This document shows, piece after piece, positions 46,864 to 54,721 of a stretch of 64,000 nt of DNA. Under the pieces are notes generated by a model. It saw nothing but the letters and a program-made list of their open reading frames with translations. It had not been told where the DNA came from and made no database searches. The DNA lies in assembly GCA_963837695.1 (NCBI GenBank), contig CAWINZ010000001.1, positions 1 to 64,000 on the forward strand. The letters run 5' to 3'. The first letter of the stretch is position 1. Each line of letters starts with the position of its first letter. Source of the DNA: VRUE01 sp963837695 (GTDB lineage Bacteria > Actinomycetota > Thermoleophilia > Solirubrobacterales > 70-9). Position numbers and translations under genes: made by a program.

Positions 46864-48868
46864 GCGACACCGCCATCGGTACCGGACGCCCGATCAGGCC
46901 CAACAGCTGAGAAACGCCGCTGCGGCTAACGTGTAACGGCATCAGCACCAGACACCCGTAAGTGAGGATGCCCGAGAGCACGAAGTTGAACAGAAGCCAA
47001 AGATGCAGGTCGTCATTGGAGTTGACGTGGGCGTAGCTGTAGTACGTGATCGCCGCTCCGATCGTGGCGACCAGTGCAAGGTTGAAGACAGTCACCCTGC
47101 CAAACGCAATCAGGCGCCGGCGAGCGGATGCGTTCAGCTCCGGTCGGCGCGCCAAAGAGACCAGCTTGAGGCCAAATGCGACTCCGGCGAGGCCGATCAA
47201 CAGAAGCCAGGCGAACGGAAAGACGATTCCGATCAGCACTGCTATTCCAAGGTTGACGACGATGAACACCGAAAAGGCGCGCTGCAGACTCTCCTCTTTC
47301 AAATAGATGAACACCCGGTCGTAGAAGGTGGCGACATAGGCAACCCAGACGGCATAGGGGACGAGAATGAGGATGTATGCGGAATCGAACATCGATCCGG
47401 ATACCGGTTGGGCGATCGACTGGCCGACGGTCGGATCGGCGCCCGGATAAAGGAAGCGAAGCCCCATCACCGCGAACAGCAGCACGAGAACGAGCCGTCC
47501 AAGGCGCCGCCGCTCCAGGTTATCCCGCTCGCTACCCAGCAACAGGGCTTCGTTATGGCCACCCCCCAGGACGGTGCAAACGGAAATCGTGTCCCGCTCG
47601 ATCGGGTTGAGCTCCGCGCCGCTCTTGCGGCCAAAGAAATCGGCAAGAAAGTCGTGGGTCAGTTCGTACCTGCCGCCATCCCTATGCGAGGTCACGAGAC
47701 GCTGTTTGTCAAGGTAGGCAAGGGCTGGCACGATCAGCTTGCGGTCCTCGAAAAGGCCGGCCATTATCCGACTGGTCTGCATCTCTTCGCGAAAGTTCCG
47801 TCTCATCGAAAGAGAGCAGAGGATCTTCAGGCAGAGCTTGGGCCGCACGAACCCATTCAGAATCGACTCGAAGTACGCATCGATTGCCCCCTCCATCCCG
47901 CCGAGCGTGTTCTCGAAGCACTCCAGGTCGATCTCATCCCCGTCCTTCTGCCTGCTCTCGAGCACGGCGCCGACAATTTGCACTTTCACCGGCGAGAGCC
48001 GTCCGGCCGCCCCCAGCCGAGCCAAGATCTGTGCAGCCAGATCCTTGTCGTCGAGGACTTCGTCCAGGGATTCGAGCATGCCCTGGCGCATCTCGTCCTG
48101 CACATCGTCGAGGTGCGGGCCGTGGATGTCGCAGCAATGGCTCGGCGTCGGGACCAGATCCCCGAGAAAGCGAAGGTCGTAGTACCACTCTCTCCTGAGA
48201 CTCAGGAGAATCGTGCAGTTGGGGAGCGCCGCGGCTTTTTTCAATTCCGCCAGCAACCAGCTGCGCTCCTGGCCGCGCTCGGCAAGCGACTGCCGCCGAA
48301 CATGCCCCAGCCAGCTCTCGAACTGGTCGAGAACGATCACCGTCCTCGGTCCGCCTGCCACCGGCAGCGCGTCGTACAGCTTTTTGCGAAGCGTCGGGTA
48401 CCCGTCGGCGATGACCTTGTAGACCGAACCGGGCACCTGGCGCTCAAGCTCTTGAGGAACCATCACCCGCAAGAGCGTCGACTTGCCGACCCCGCTGGAG
48501 CCAACCACGATCGGAATCGTCCCGCGCGGTTCGAGGATCGCCGCGACGATCGAAGCACGCTCGGGCGTGCGCGGCCAAACATGGTCCTCATCGAGAGGCC
48601 TGAAGGGGCGAAACGTGCTCGTCTTGGGAGGGGGAGTCGGCTTATGGCCTCGCGTCAAGGCTCGGATGACGGCGCAGGAAAAGACGATCAGGAAGATCGC
48701 TGCGCCGGTCGCAAGCGCCTCCCCCGACAACGACGACTGGAGCACCATCCATACCGCCGCCGTGATTGCCAGCACGCACGGCACGATGACGAGAAGGTCC
48801 ATCGTCGGCGAAGACGTGAACCTTCCCACTTCGCCGATGCTGTTCTCAGACTCCCCAGTTCGTGACAT
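46853..48868 (-). CDS. Membrane-embedded STAND-type NTPase, candidate sensor
   Basis: 671 residues. Two membrane helices at about 24-43 and 51-71, then an NTPase core: Walker A VVGSSGVGKSTLLR (121-134), Walker B TVIVLDQFESWL (176-187) and a sensor-like LLSLRREWYYDLR (221-233). A winged-helix-like motif YELTHDFLADFF (401-412) is typical of STAND proteins. Residues about 455-645 hold five to six further helices, in place of the usual repeat sensor. The VLDQFE Walker B recalls the nSTAND1 group. ATG 48868. It is lower in GC than the neighbours, in keeping with transfer. The function is inferred: a regulated switch controlling the patatin. Confidence 0.8.
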   Translation of the reverse strand: MSRTGESENSIGEVGRFTSSPTMDLLVIVPCVLAITAAVWMVLQSSLSGEALATGAAIFLIVFSCAVIRALTRGHKPTPPPKTSTFRPFRPLDEDHVWPRTPERASIVAAILEPRGTIPIVVGSSGVGKSTLLRVMVPQELERQVPGSVYKVIADGYPTLRKKLYDALPVAGGPRTVIVLDQFESWLGHVRRQSLAERGQERSWLLAELKKAAALPNCTILLSLRREWYYDLRFLGDLVPTPSHCCDIHGPHLDDVQDEMRQGMLESLDEVLDDKDLAAQILARLGAAGRLSPVKVQIVGAVLESRQKDGDEIDLECFENTLGGMEGAIDAYFESILNGFVRPKLCLKILCSLSMRRNFREEMQTSRIMAGLFEDRKLIVPALAYLDKQRLVTSHRDGGRYELTHDFLADFFGRKSGAELNPIERDTISVCTVLGGGHNEALLLGSERDNLERRRLGRLVLVLLFAVMGLRFLYPGADPTVGQSIAQPVSGSMFDSAYILILVPYAVWVAYVATFYDRVFIYLKEESLQRAFSVFIVVNLGIAVLIGIVFPFAWLLLIGLAGVAFGLKLVSLARRPELNASARRRLIAFGRVTVFNLALVATIGAAITYYSYAHVNSNDDLHLWLLFNFVLSGILTYGCLVLMPLHVSRSGVSQLLGLIGRPVPMAVSHGQ

Positions 48869-49280
48869 GGCGACCGGAATAAAACCACATATCTGGCGAA
48901 TTCCGTAAAAACTGTTCGCTTGAACGACATAATCTGGCGTTTATCTACGTGGTTAGTGCGGGTTAGTGAGCGATCCTGAAACCGGCCCTACGGGACTTTG
49001 ATTTCAACGGTAGCCCTCGCCCTTGACGCCGGTGACAAGAGCAGCTGCTGGGGCAAGAAATGGGGCGAGGTGCCCCACGGATTCCAGCTGATCCCCACGT
49101 AGCCCAGCGAGGCCCCCGGCCCGGGCTCATAAGCGGACTGTCCGTGTGGGAACCCGAAAGTCGCAGATTTGCCCACCGGTGAGCGGGTTCATTCAGAGGC
49201 GCGAACCTTAAGCGCCCAGGAGAGGTAGGTGGCCGGGCCTCGCCGCCCGAGAGCCTTCCTATCTCGATTCTACGGGACTG
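48869..49280. other. Intergenic region upstream of the STAND gene
   Basis: No convincing gene in these 412 bases. The part next to the STAND start (48895-48960) is notably AT-rich for this genome and probably holds its promoter. The middle contains a decayed integrase-tail/tRNA scar (49045-49134). The rest, to the TetR stop, shows nothing else recognisable. Confidence 0.5.
49045..49134 (+). other. Decayed integrase-tail plus tRNA-Met-like scar
   Basis: Starts with a CTGGGGCAAGAAATGGGGC segment, which in one frame reads LLGQEMG. After an interval comes CACGTAGCCCAGCG (49096-49109), a D-arm-like sequence, then GGGCTCATAA (49123-49132), an anticodon arm with CAT. The same two blocks recur at 51031-51161. 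I read this as the 3' end of a lost integrase next to its tRNA attachment site. Confidence 0.5.
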
Positions 49281-49937
49281 TCAGCCGATCACGCATAGAA
49301 GCTGGCTGACGACCAGTTCGACGTGCCGTCGGCGAGCCGTCGCATCATCGAGGTCTCTTTCCAGTGAGGCCATGAAGGTGGAGCGCTGAGCCGACGGGAA
49401 GAAGGTGAGAGAGACGAAGACAAGGACGGCCTCCTTGACGTCGAACGGCCGCAGACCACGTTCATCGGCAATCGACTGCACGGCTTCGAACGCTTCCTCG
49501 ATTGCCGTCGAAGCCCTCGGCACACCTTGAAGACGCGAGGCGCCGGCGAGCTCCTCCCGCAGGATCAGCTTAAGAAAGGCAGGATGTTGAGAGAGGAAAT
49601 CGAGGTATCCGCTCACCGCCTTGCACAAGGGGTCTCGAATCGGATCGTGGTTCTCTGAGTTCGCCCATGACACAAGTGGCTCGCACGCTCGACGAGTCGC
49701 GTTCTCCCGTTCCTCGAAGGCCCGCTCCAGCACGGCCATGTAAAGCTCCGCCTTGGAGCCGAAGAAATAGCTAGGAGTCCCCCGAGAGAGCCCGGCGCTG
49801 GCTGCGATCTGACCCAAGCTGACGCCATCGAATCCTTCCTCGGCGAACAGATCGCCTGCCGCACGAAGGATCGTCTCCTTGCTGCGCTCAGCGTCACGGA
49901 GCTTGTCGGAGCCTGTTGGGTCTCTGTCTTGGGTCAT
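49281..49937 (-). CDS. TetR-family transcriptional regulator
   Basis: 218 residues. The HTH spans about residues 18-64: ETILRAAGDLFAEEGFDGVS, LGQIAASAGLSRGTPSYFFG and SKAELYMAVLERAFEE. The C-terminal ligand domain (TetR_C-like) shows FLKLILREELAGASRL. ATG 49937. It is divergent from the isomerase gene with 38 bases between starts, the standard arrangement for a local repressor, so the isomerase-DUF4383 operon is the likely target. Confidence 0.88.
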   Translation of the reverse strand: MTQDRDPTGSDKLRDAERSKETILRAAGDLFAEEGFDGVSLGQIAASAGLSRGTPSYFFGSKAELYMAVLERAFEERENATRRACEPLVSWANSENHDPIRDPLCKAVSGYLDFLSQHPAFLKLILREELAGASRLQGVPRASTAIEEAFEAVQSIADERGLRPFDVKEAVLVFVSLTFFPSAQRSTFMASLERDLDDATARRRHVELVVSQLLCVIG

Positions 49938-49975
49938 GACGTAATGGTATAACTTGCTATGCGTTCAGCTAATTT
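49938..49975. promoter_or_regulatory. Divergent promoter/operator between TetR and isomerase genes
   Basis: A 38-base AT-rich gap containing TATAAC (49948-49953), a candidate -10 for the plus-strand gene with a leader of only about 16 bases. No Shine-Dalgarno precedes the isomerase ATG, so near-leaderless translation is likely. The gap is the expected TetR operator; no perfect palindrome is evident. Confidence 0.4.
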
Positions 49976-50569
49976 ATGACTCTCTCCCCGCCCATCATTT
50001 ATTACGACCTTGGCTCCCCCTATGCCTACTTGGCGGTTGAGAGGGCCGAAGAGGTTTTCGGCCTCGCACCGCATCTTGAACCGATCCTCGTGGGGGGCAT
50101 CTTCGTCGAGCGGGGACACGGCAGTTGGGCGCACACGACTGAAAGGCAGCAGCGAGTCGAAGAGGTCAGCGCACGAGCCGCACGCTACCGCCTCCCTCCT
50201 GTGGTCTGGCCTGCGGCCTGGCCCAACAACACGCTAAAGGCGATGCGCGCGGCTGTCTGGGCCGATCTGCGTGGGTCCGGCCGTCCTTTCGCGCAGGCAG
50301 CATTCAGGCGCGCCTTTCGTGAGGGGGCCGACCTGAGCCGGTTGGATGAGCTCATCAACATCGCCGGCTCGGTGGGGTTGCCGGCGCGAGAGCTTCCGGC
50401 CGCGATTGAGGATCGGACAACGAAGGAGGCTCTGCGAGGCGCAACCACCCGAGCTTGGGCGCGGGGAGTCGTCGGCGTTCCGTGCGTAGAGGTCGATGGG
50501 GAGATCTTCTTCGGAGACGATCGGCTCGAGGCTGCAAGAGTGCGGGTGGCCGAGCTGGGGAGTACGTAG
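49976..50569 (+). CDS. 2-hydroxychromene-2-carboxylate isomerase / DsbA-family protein
   Basis: 197 residues with a thioredoxin-like GST-kappa fold: IIYYDLGSPYAYLAVERAEE (the DxxSPYAY motif with the glutathione-type Ser), WPNNTLKAMRAAVWA, FAQAAFRRAFREGADLS and RGVVGVPCVEVDGEIFFGDD (cis-Pro). Members isomerise aromatic ring-fission products or conjugate thiols. The substrate is unknown. It is followed immediately by a DUF4383 gene and divergent from TetR. Confidence 0.82.
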   Translation: MTLSPPIIYYDLGSPYAYLAVERAEEVFGLAPHLEPILVGGIFVERGHGSWAHTTERQQRVEEVSARAARYRLPPVVWPAAWPNNTLKAMRAAVWADLRGSGRPFAQAAFRRAFREGADLSRLDELINIAGSVGLPARELPAAIEDRTTKEALRGATTRAWARGVVGVPCVEVDGEIFFGDDRLEAARVRVAELGST

Positions 50570-51016
50570 GTGGCGAAGGGCATCGCGAAATTGGGAGCCT
50601 GGACGCCAGCTCAAATCGCGGCGCTCGTGTTCGGCATCTGGTGGGTGGGCAATGGGCTCACCGTCTTTCTCGCGACCCAGTCCACGCTGGCCGCGCTCGG
50701 GGCGGACGGCACGGTCAATGCCCTCGGCGTCTCGATCGCGGTCAATGGATGGCACGGCCTCTACCACTTGGCTACCGGGCTGGCCGGGATAGCGCTCTGC
50801 TGGCGACCGAACGGCGCCCGGGTATACGCGCTGGTCGTGGGCCTGCTGTATCTGGTGGCGGCGCTCTTCGGTCTATTCGGCGGCGAGACGGTGTTTGGCC
50901 TGATCCGGGTCGATGAGTTCGGCAGCCTTGATCATGCGGTTGAGGGGGTGCTGCTGCTGGCCGCATGGTTTGCCTCCCCGACGGTCCCTGCGCCTGCTGT
51001 AGCCGGCGCTCGATGA
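50570..51016 (+). CDS. DUF4383 membrane protein
   Basis: 148 residues, four membrane helices (AALVFGIWWVGNGLTVFLAT, WHGLYHLATGLAGIALCW, VYALVVGLLYLVAALFGLFG and AVEGVLLLAAWFA). The conserved Asn-x-x-His-Gly segment NGWHGLYHL and the VDEFGSLDHAVEG helix fit DUF4383. The start GTG 50570 abuts the isomerase stop. The function is unknown. It is the last intact gene before the next tRNA scar. Confidence 0.75.
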   Translation: MAKGIAKLGAWTPAQIAALVFGIWWVGNGLTVFLATQSTLAALGADGTVNALGVSIAVNGWHGLYHLATGLAGIALCWRPNGARVYALVVGLLYLVAALFGLFGGETVFGLIRVDEFGSLDHAVEGVLLLAAWFASPTVPAPAVAGAR

Positions 51017-51030
51017 TCTCGATTGCTTGG

Positions 51031-51161
51031 GCTGGGGCAACAAATGGGGCAACAGCCCCACGTATCCCAGCCGAACTCGATTTGCCGAAAACCGCGCTAG
51101 AACGCGCTCCACGTAGCCCAGCGGGGCTCTGGGGCCATACTCATAACCCGGAGGTCACAGG
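51031..51161 (+). other. Second decayed integrase-tail plus tRNA-Met-like scar
   Basis: Begins GCTGGGGCAACAAATGGGGC, matching 49047-49066 except for two bases; one frame reads LGQQMGQQPHV and stops 60 bases on. Then CACGTAGCCCAGCG (51110-51123) is identical to 49096-49109. It ends with ACTCATAACCCGGAGGTCAC (from 51139), a CAT anticodon loop with variable loop. It forms the right edge of the TetR-isomerase cassette. Confidence 0.55.
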
Positions 51162-51189
51162 CCATGCGTGTACGTCTGTTCCCTTGCGG

Positions 51190-51396
51190 TTATTTCCCCA
51201 GCAACTCGACGACGTCGGGCGCATCGGGGACCACGTGGGAGATCTCGGCGAGGTCTTCGAAGCCGGCGTCGGTCGATACGAGGGCACTCGCGCCGCTTTG
51301 CGCGGCTGCGGCTGCGAGCACGGCGTCGAATGCCCCCAGCCGCTCATTGCGCTCGAAGAGATCCAGTCCCTCTCGGAGATGATCGCGTGACCTCAT
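51190..51396 (-). pseudogene. vapC: VapC-like PIN toxin, N-terminal half missing
   Basis: 68 residues (a full PIN toxin has about 130). It keeps the second half: HLREGLDLFERNERLGAFDA then VLAAAAAQSGASALVSTDAG, with two of the four acidic residues (in GAFDAV and STDAGF). The N-terminal strand with the first catalytic Asp is absent, although ATG 51396 still overlaps the vapB stop as ATGA. An internal deletion of about 60 codons is likely, so nuclease activity is doubtful. Confidence 0.65.
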
Positions 51397-51638
51397 GCGC
51401 GTCGGGCGCGCAGCGTCTCGAGCTCGGCCTTCAACTCGTCGGGGCCGCCCACGTCCATGTCGGGCGCGTCCAGCAGTCGCCGGCCGGCCGCGCGGCGGCG
51501 GTCGTCTGAGTTGGCCACACCGCGATCGATCGCGTCGCGCACCACCGACGCCACTGAGACGCCGCGTTCGCGGGCGACCGCGGTTATCCGTGCGTGCCGC
51601 TCGTCGTCCAGCAGGATCTGCAACCTGTGCTCAGGCAT
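51393..51638 (-). CDS. vapB: VapB-type antitoxin, ribbon-helix-helix
   Basis: 81 residues. The N terminus HRLQILLDDERHARITAVAR and ERGVSVASVVRDAIDRGVAN fits a MetJ/Arc ribbon-helix-helix DNA-binding fold; the acidic C-terminal tail (PDELKAELETLRARRA) is the toxin-binding part. It is coupled to the truncated vapC. ATG 51638 (or 51644). It may survive as a solitary antitoxin. Confidence 0.7.
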   Translation of the reverse strand: MPEHRLQILLDDERHARITAVARERGVSVASVVRDAIDRGVANSDDRRRAAGRRLLDAPDMDVGGPDELKAELETLRARRA

Positions 51639-51675
51639 GCCCATACATTGACATGTGTTACTTGCTGTCCCGCTG

Positions 51676-51942
51676 CTACCTGCCGTTGCGCTCGCGGTGC
51701 TTGCAGCCGGGCCAGCAGCAGGGGCGGCGCATGCCTTCTTCCAGCTCTTCCCTGGTGCGGCGGATGCGGCGTTCTCGGGTTTTCTCCTGTTTGGCGTCCT
51801 CGACCCAGCAGATGAACTCGTTGCGGGCCAGGGGCGTGATGTCCTTCCAGGCACCAAGAGCCGTGGCGCTGGCGACCAGCGTCTTGCGCAGGTCTTTGGG
51901 CAGCTCGTGAACGACGCCGCCGGGAAGTCGCGGGCCGTTCAT
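51676..51942 (-). CDS. YdeI/OmpD-associated family protein, short
   Basis: 88 residues. LPKDLRKTLVASATALGAWK, DITPLARNEFICWVEDAKQE and KTRERRIRRTREELEEG match the C-terminal OmdA/YdeI domain (PF13376). The N-terminal DUF1905-like part is missing, which is common for short members. A Cys pair (CCWPGC) follows at the C terminus. ATG 51942 overlaps the uvrB TGA. The function is unknown. Confidence 0.7.
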   Translation of the reverse strand: MNGPRLPGGVVHELPKDLRKTLVASATALGAWKDITPLARNEFICWVEDAKQEKTRERRIRRTREELEEGMRRPCCWPGCKHRERNGR

Positions 51943-53936
51943 GCCCCCGCGGTCATCCCGTCGAGGTCGCGGCGCAGCTCTTTGAGCTCGTCGCGCAGGC
52001 GGCCGGCCTCCTCGAAGCGCAGGTCGTCGGCAGCGGCGAGCATTTCCTCCTCCAGGGCGACGATCGTGCGCTCGAGCTCGGCCGGATCGGCGAACTCGCC
52101 GCCCGCCTTGCGGCGTCGTTTCTTCGGCGCCCTGTCCTCCATCGCGAGGAACTCGGACATCTCGGAGATCCCCTTGCGGACGGTCTCGGGGGTGATCCCG
52201 TGCTCCTCGTTGTAGGCGAGCTGGATCGCCCGGCGGCGCTCGGTCTCGCTCATCGCCGCGCGCATCGCGTCGGTCTCCCTGTCGGCGTACATCAGCACCC
52301 GGCCGTTGACGTTGCGGGCGGCGCGGCCGATCGTCTGCACGAGGCTGGTCTCGCCGCGCAGGAAGCCCTCCTTGTCGGCGTCGAGGATCGCGACCAGCGA
52401 GACCTCGGGCAGGTCCAGGCCCTCGCGCAACAGGTTGACGCCGACCAGCACGTCGTACTCGCCGAGGCGCAGGTCGCGGACAATCTGGATCCGTTCCAGG
52501 GTGTCGATCTCCGAGTGCAGGTAGCGGACCTTGATCCCGTACTCGAGCAGGTACTCGGTCAGGTCCTCGGCCATCTTCTTGGTCAGCGTGGTGACGAGGA
52601 CGCGGTCGCCGGCCTCGGCGACAACCTTGATCTCGTTCATCAGGTCGTCGATCTGGTTCTTGGTGGCGCGCAGCACGATCTCCGGGTCGACGATCCCGGT
52701 CGGCCTGACGATCTGCTCGACGGTCCGCGTCGCCTCGGCCCGCTCGAAGGGCCCCGGCGTCGCCGAGACCATCACCAGCTGGTCGACCCGCTCGAGGAAC
52801 TCGTCGAACTTGAGCGGCCGGTTGTCGATCGCCGAGGGCAGGCGGAAGCCGTAGTCGATCAGCGTCGTCTTCCGTGAACGATCCCCCTCGTACATGCCGC
52901 CGATCTGCGGGATCGTCTGGTGGGACTCGTCGACGAAGACGACGAAGTCGTCGGGGAAGTAGTCGATCAGGGTGTGTGGCGGGCTGCCGGGCGGGCGCCC
53001 GTCGAGGATGCGCGAGTAGTTCTCGATCCCCGAGGTGAAGCCGATCTCCTTGAGCATCTCGATGTCGTACGCGGTCCGCTGCCGCAACCGGTGCGCCTCG
53101 AGCTGCTTACCTTCGTCCTCCAACTCGGCGGTACGCGAGTTCAGTTCGTGGCGGATCTCCTCGACCGCCCGATCCAGGGTCTCGTCGCGGGTGACGTAGT
53201 GAGAGGCGGGCCAGACCGAGACGTGGTCGATCGTGTCGAGGATCTCGCCGGTCAGCGGGTCGAAGTGCTGGATTCCCTCGATCTCCTCGCCGAAGAGCGA
53301 GATCCGGTAGGCCGACTCGGCATAGGAGGGCATGATCTCCAGCACCTCGCCGCGAACCCGGAAGGAACCGCGCCCGAGCACCGCGTCGTTGCGCTGGTAT
53401 TGCATTTTCACCAGCTTGCGCAGGACCTCGTCGCGGTCGATCCGCTCGCCGACTTTGAAGAGCTGCATTTTTTCGTTGTAGACCTGGGGTGACCCGATCC
53501 CGTAGATGCAGGAGACCGAGGCGACGATGATCACGTCGCGGCGCGCGAACAGCGCCGCCGTCGCGGCGTGGCGCAGGCGGTCGATCTCGTCGTTGATCGA
53601 GGAGTCCTTCTCGATGTAGAGGTCCTGGGCGGGGACGTAGGCCTCGGGCTGGTAGTAGTCGTAGTAGGAGACGAAGTACTCGACCGAGTTCTCGGGGAAG
53701 AACTCGCGAAACTCGTTGCAGAGCTGCGCGGCGAGCGTCTTGTTGTGGGCGATCACCAGGCTGGGGCGCTGGACGGCGGCGATCGTCGCGGCCATCGTGA
53801 ACGTCTTGCCGGTGCCGGTCGCGCCGAGCAGGGTCTGGAAGTGCTCTCCCTGCTCCAACCCCTCGGCCAACCCGGCGATCGCCTTCGGTTGGTCGGCGGT
53901 CGGCGTGTAGGCCGGGTTGAGTGTGAACTCGGGCAC
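51939..53936 (-). CDS. uvrB: Excinuclease ABC subunit B
   Basis: 665 residues, intact. Walker A LLGATGTGKTFTMAATIAAV, the beta-hairpin region YYDYYQPEAYVPAQDLYIEK, VFVDESHQTIPQIGGMYEGD, RVLVTTLTKKMAEDLTEYLL, LLREGLDLPEVSLVAILDAD and IQTIGRAARN-type motifs (LVQTIGRAARNVNGRVLMYA) identify UvrB. The C-terminal UVR coiled coil (ALEEEMLAAADDLRFEEAGR) binds UvrC. GTG 53936. The helicase-like subunit of nucleotide excision repair. Confidence 0.97.
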   Translation of the reverse strand: MPEFTLNPAYTPTADQPKAIAGLAEGLEQGEHFQTLLGATGTGKTFTMAATIAAVQRPSLVIAHNKTLAAQLCNEFREFFPENSVEYFVSYYDYYQPEAYVPAQDLYIEKDSSINDEIDRLRHAATAALFARRDVIIVASVSCIYGIGSPQVYNEKMQLFKVGERIDRDEVLRKLVKMQYQRNDAVLGRGSFRVRGEVLEIMPSYAESAYRISLFGEEIEGIQHFDPLTGEILDTIDHVSVWPASHYVTRDETLDRAVEEIRHELNSRTAELEDEGKQLEAHRLRQRTAYDIEMLKEIGFTSGIENYSRILDGRPPGSPPHTLIDYFPDDFVVFVDESHQTIPQIGGMYEGDRSRKTTLIDYGFRLPSAIDNRPLKFDEFLERVDQLVMVSATPGPFERAEATRTVEQIVRPTGIVDPEIVLRATKNQIDDLMNEIKVVAEAGDRVLVTTLTKKMAEDLTEYLLEYGIKVRYLHSEIDTLERIQIVRDLRLGEYDVLVGVNLLREGLDLPEVSLVAILDADKEGFLRGETSLVQTIGRAARNVNGRVLMYADRETDAMRAAMSETERRRAIQLAYNEEHGITPETVRKGISEMSEFLAMEDRAPKKRRRKAGGEFADPAELERTIVALEEEMLAAADDLRFEEAGRLRDELKELRRDLDGMTAGA

Positions 53937-53951
53937 CGGATGACCATAGCG

Positions 53952-53989
53952 TGGCGACTTTCCGTCCTTTTACGGGGGCTAAGTCGCCA
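53952..53989. repeat. Nested inverted repeat in the uvrB/DoxX divergent promoter region
   Basis: TGGCGACTT (53952-53960) pairs with AAGTCGCCA (53981-53989); inside, CCGT (53962-53965) pairs with ACGG (53972-53975). It lies between the two divergent starts. It may be an operator or a leader hairpin; no LexA-type box is evident. Confidence 0.4.
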
Positions 53990-54010
53990 AGCGGCTAGTC
54001 TGCGCGGCCG

Positions 54011-54379
54011 ATGACCCGCTCACAGAAAGCTCTGGCCGGGTTCTTCGCCTTTGCGGGGACGATGCACTTCGTCATTCCGCGCAGCTTCGAAGCGATCATG
54101 CCGCCTTCGTTGCCGCGCCACCGCGAGGCCGTAGTCATCAGCGGCTTGGCCGAGATCGCCGGCGGTGCCGCCGTCCTCCCCGCCCGGACCCGTCGCCTTG
54201 CCCGCTGGTGGCTGCTCGGCCTACTGCTCACCGTCTTCCCGGCGAATATCCACATGGCGCTCAACCCCGAGCAGGTGCGCGGCCTTGACCTCGAGCGCGT
54301 CCCGCGCTGGGCCCTGTGGGCGCGGTTGCCGCTTCAGCCGCTGGCGATGATTTGGGTCTGGCGCGCCACTCGCTCCTGA
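54011..54379 (+). CDS. DoxX-like membrane protein
   Basis: 122 residues with three to four helices. ALAGFFAFAGTMHFVIPRSF and AEIAGGAAVLPARTRRLARW, then LLGLLLTVFPANIHMALNP and LPLQPLAMIWVWRA fit the DoxX/DUF417-like family, whose members are linked to redox or thiol stress at the membrane. ATG 54011. Divergent from uvrB. Confidence 0.75.
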   Translation: MTRSQKALAGFFAFAGTMHFVIPRSFEAIMPPSLPRHREAVVISGLAEIAGGAAVLPARTRRLARWWLLGLLLTVFPANIHMALNPEQVRGLDLERVPRWALWARLPLQPLAMIWVWRATRS

Positions 54380-54462
54380 CGTAAGTAGGATAAACGTGAC
54401 AGTTCCGGTTTGAAGTCCGCTGTCTGTAGAGCTTCTGTCGGCATACGCAGAGAATCCTGCCC

Positions 54463-54711
54463 ATGAAACCACGCGACCGATTCGCCACCAGTCTGCGCAA
54501 AGCCCGGCAGAAAGCCGAAATCTCCCAAGAGGAGCTGGGTTTTCGCTGCGACTTGCACCGCACCGAGATCTCCCTGCTTGAGCGAGGTGGCCGTGAGCCG
54601 CGACTCGGCACGATTATCAAGCTCTCCAGCGCCCTCGAGGTGGCCCCGGAAGAACTCTGCACCGGCATCTCCTGGAGCGTCAAATCGCAGAAGTTCCTCT
54701 TCAAAAAATAG
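54463..54711 (+). CDS. Small XRE-family HTH regulator
   Basis: 82 residues. FATSLRKARQKAEISQEELG, FRCDLHRTEISLLERGGREP and RLGTIIKLSSALEVAPEELC form a Cro/CI-type five-helix HTH. No effector domain. ATG 54463 is 83 bases downstream of the DoxX-like gene. The target is unknown. It reads toward the convergent hypothetical gene at 54722. Confidence 0.8.
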   Translation: MKPRDRFATSLRKARQKAEISQEELGFRCDLHRTEISLLERGGREPRLGTIIKLSSALEVAPEELCTGISWSVKSQKFLFKK

Positions 54712-54721
54712 GGGCGGGCCC

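Noticed and set aside
47003..48865. A 620-codon frame antisense to the STAND gene
   Set aside because: No domain pattern; the minus-strand frame has Walker motifs and membrane helices.
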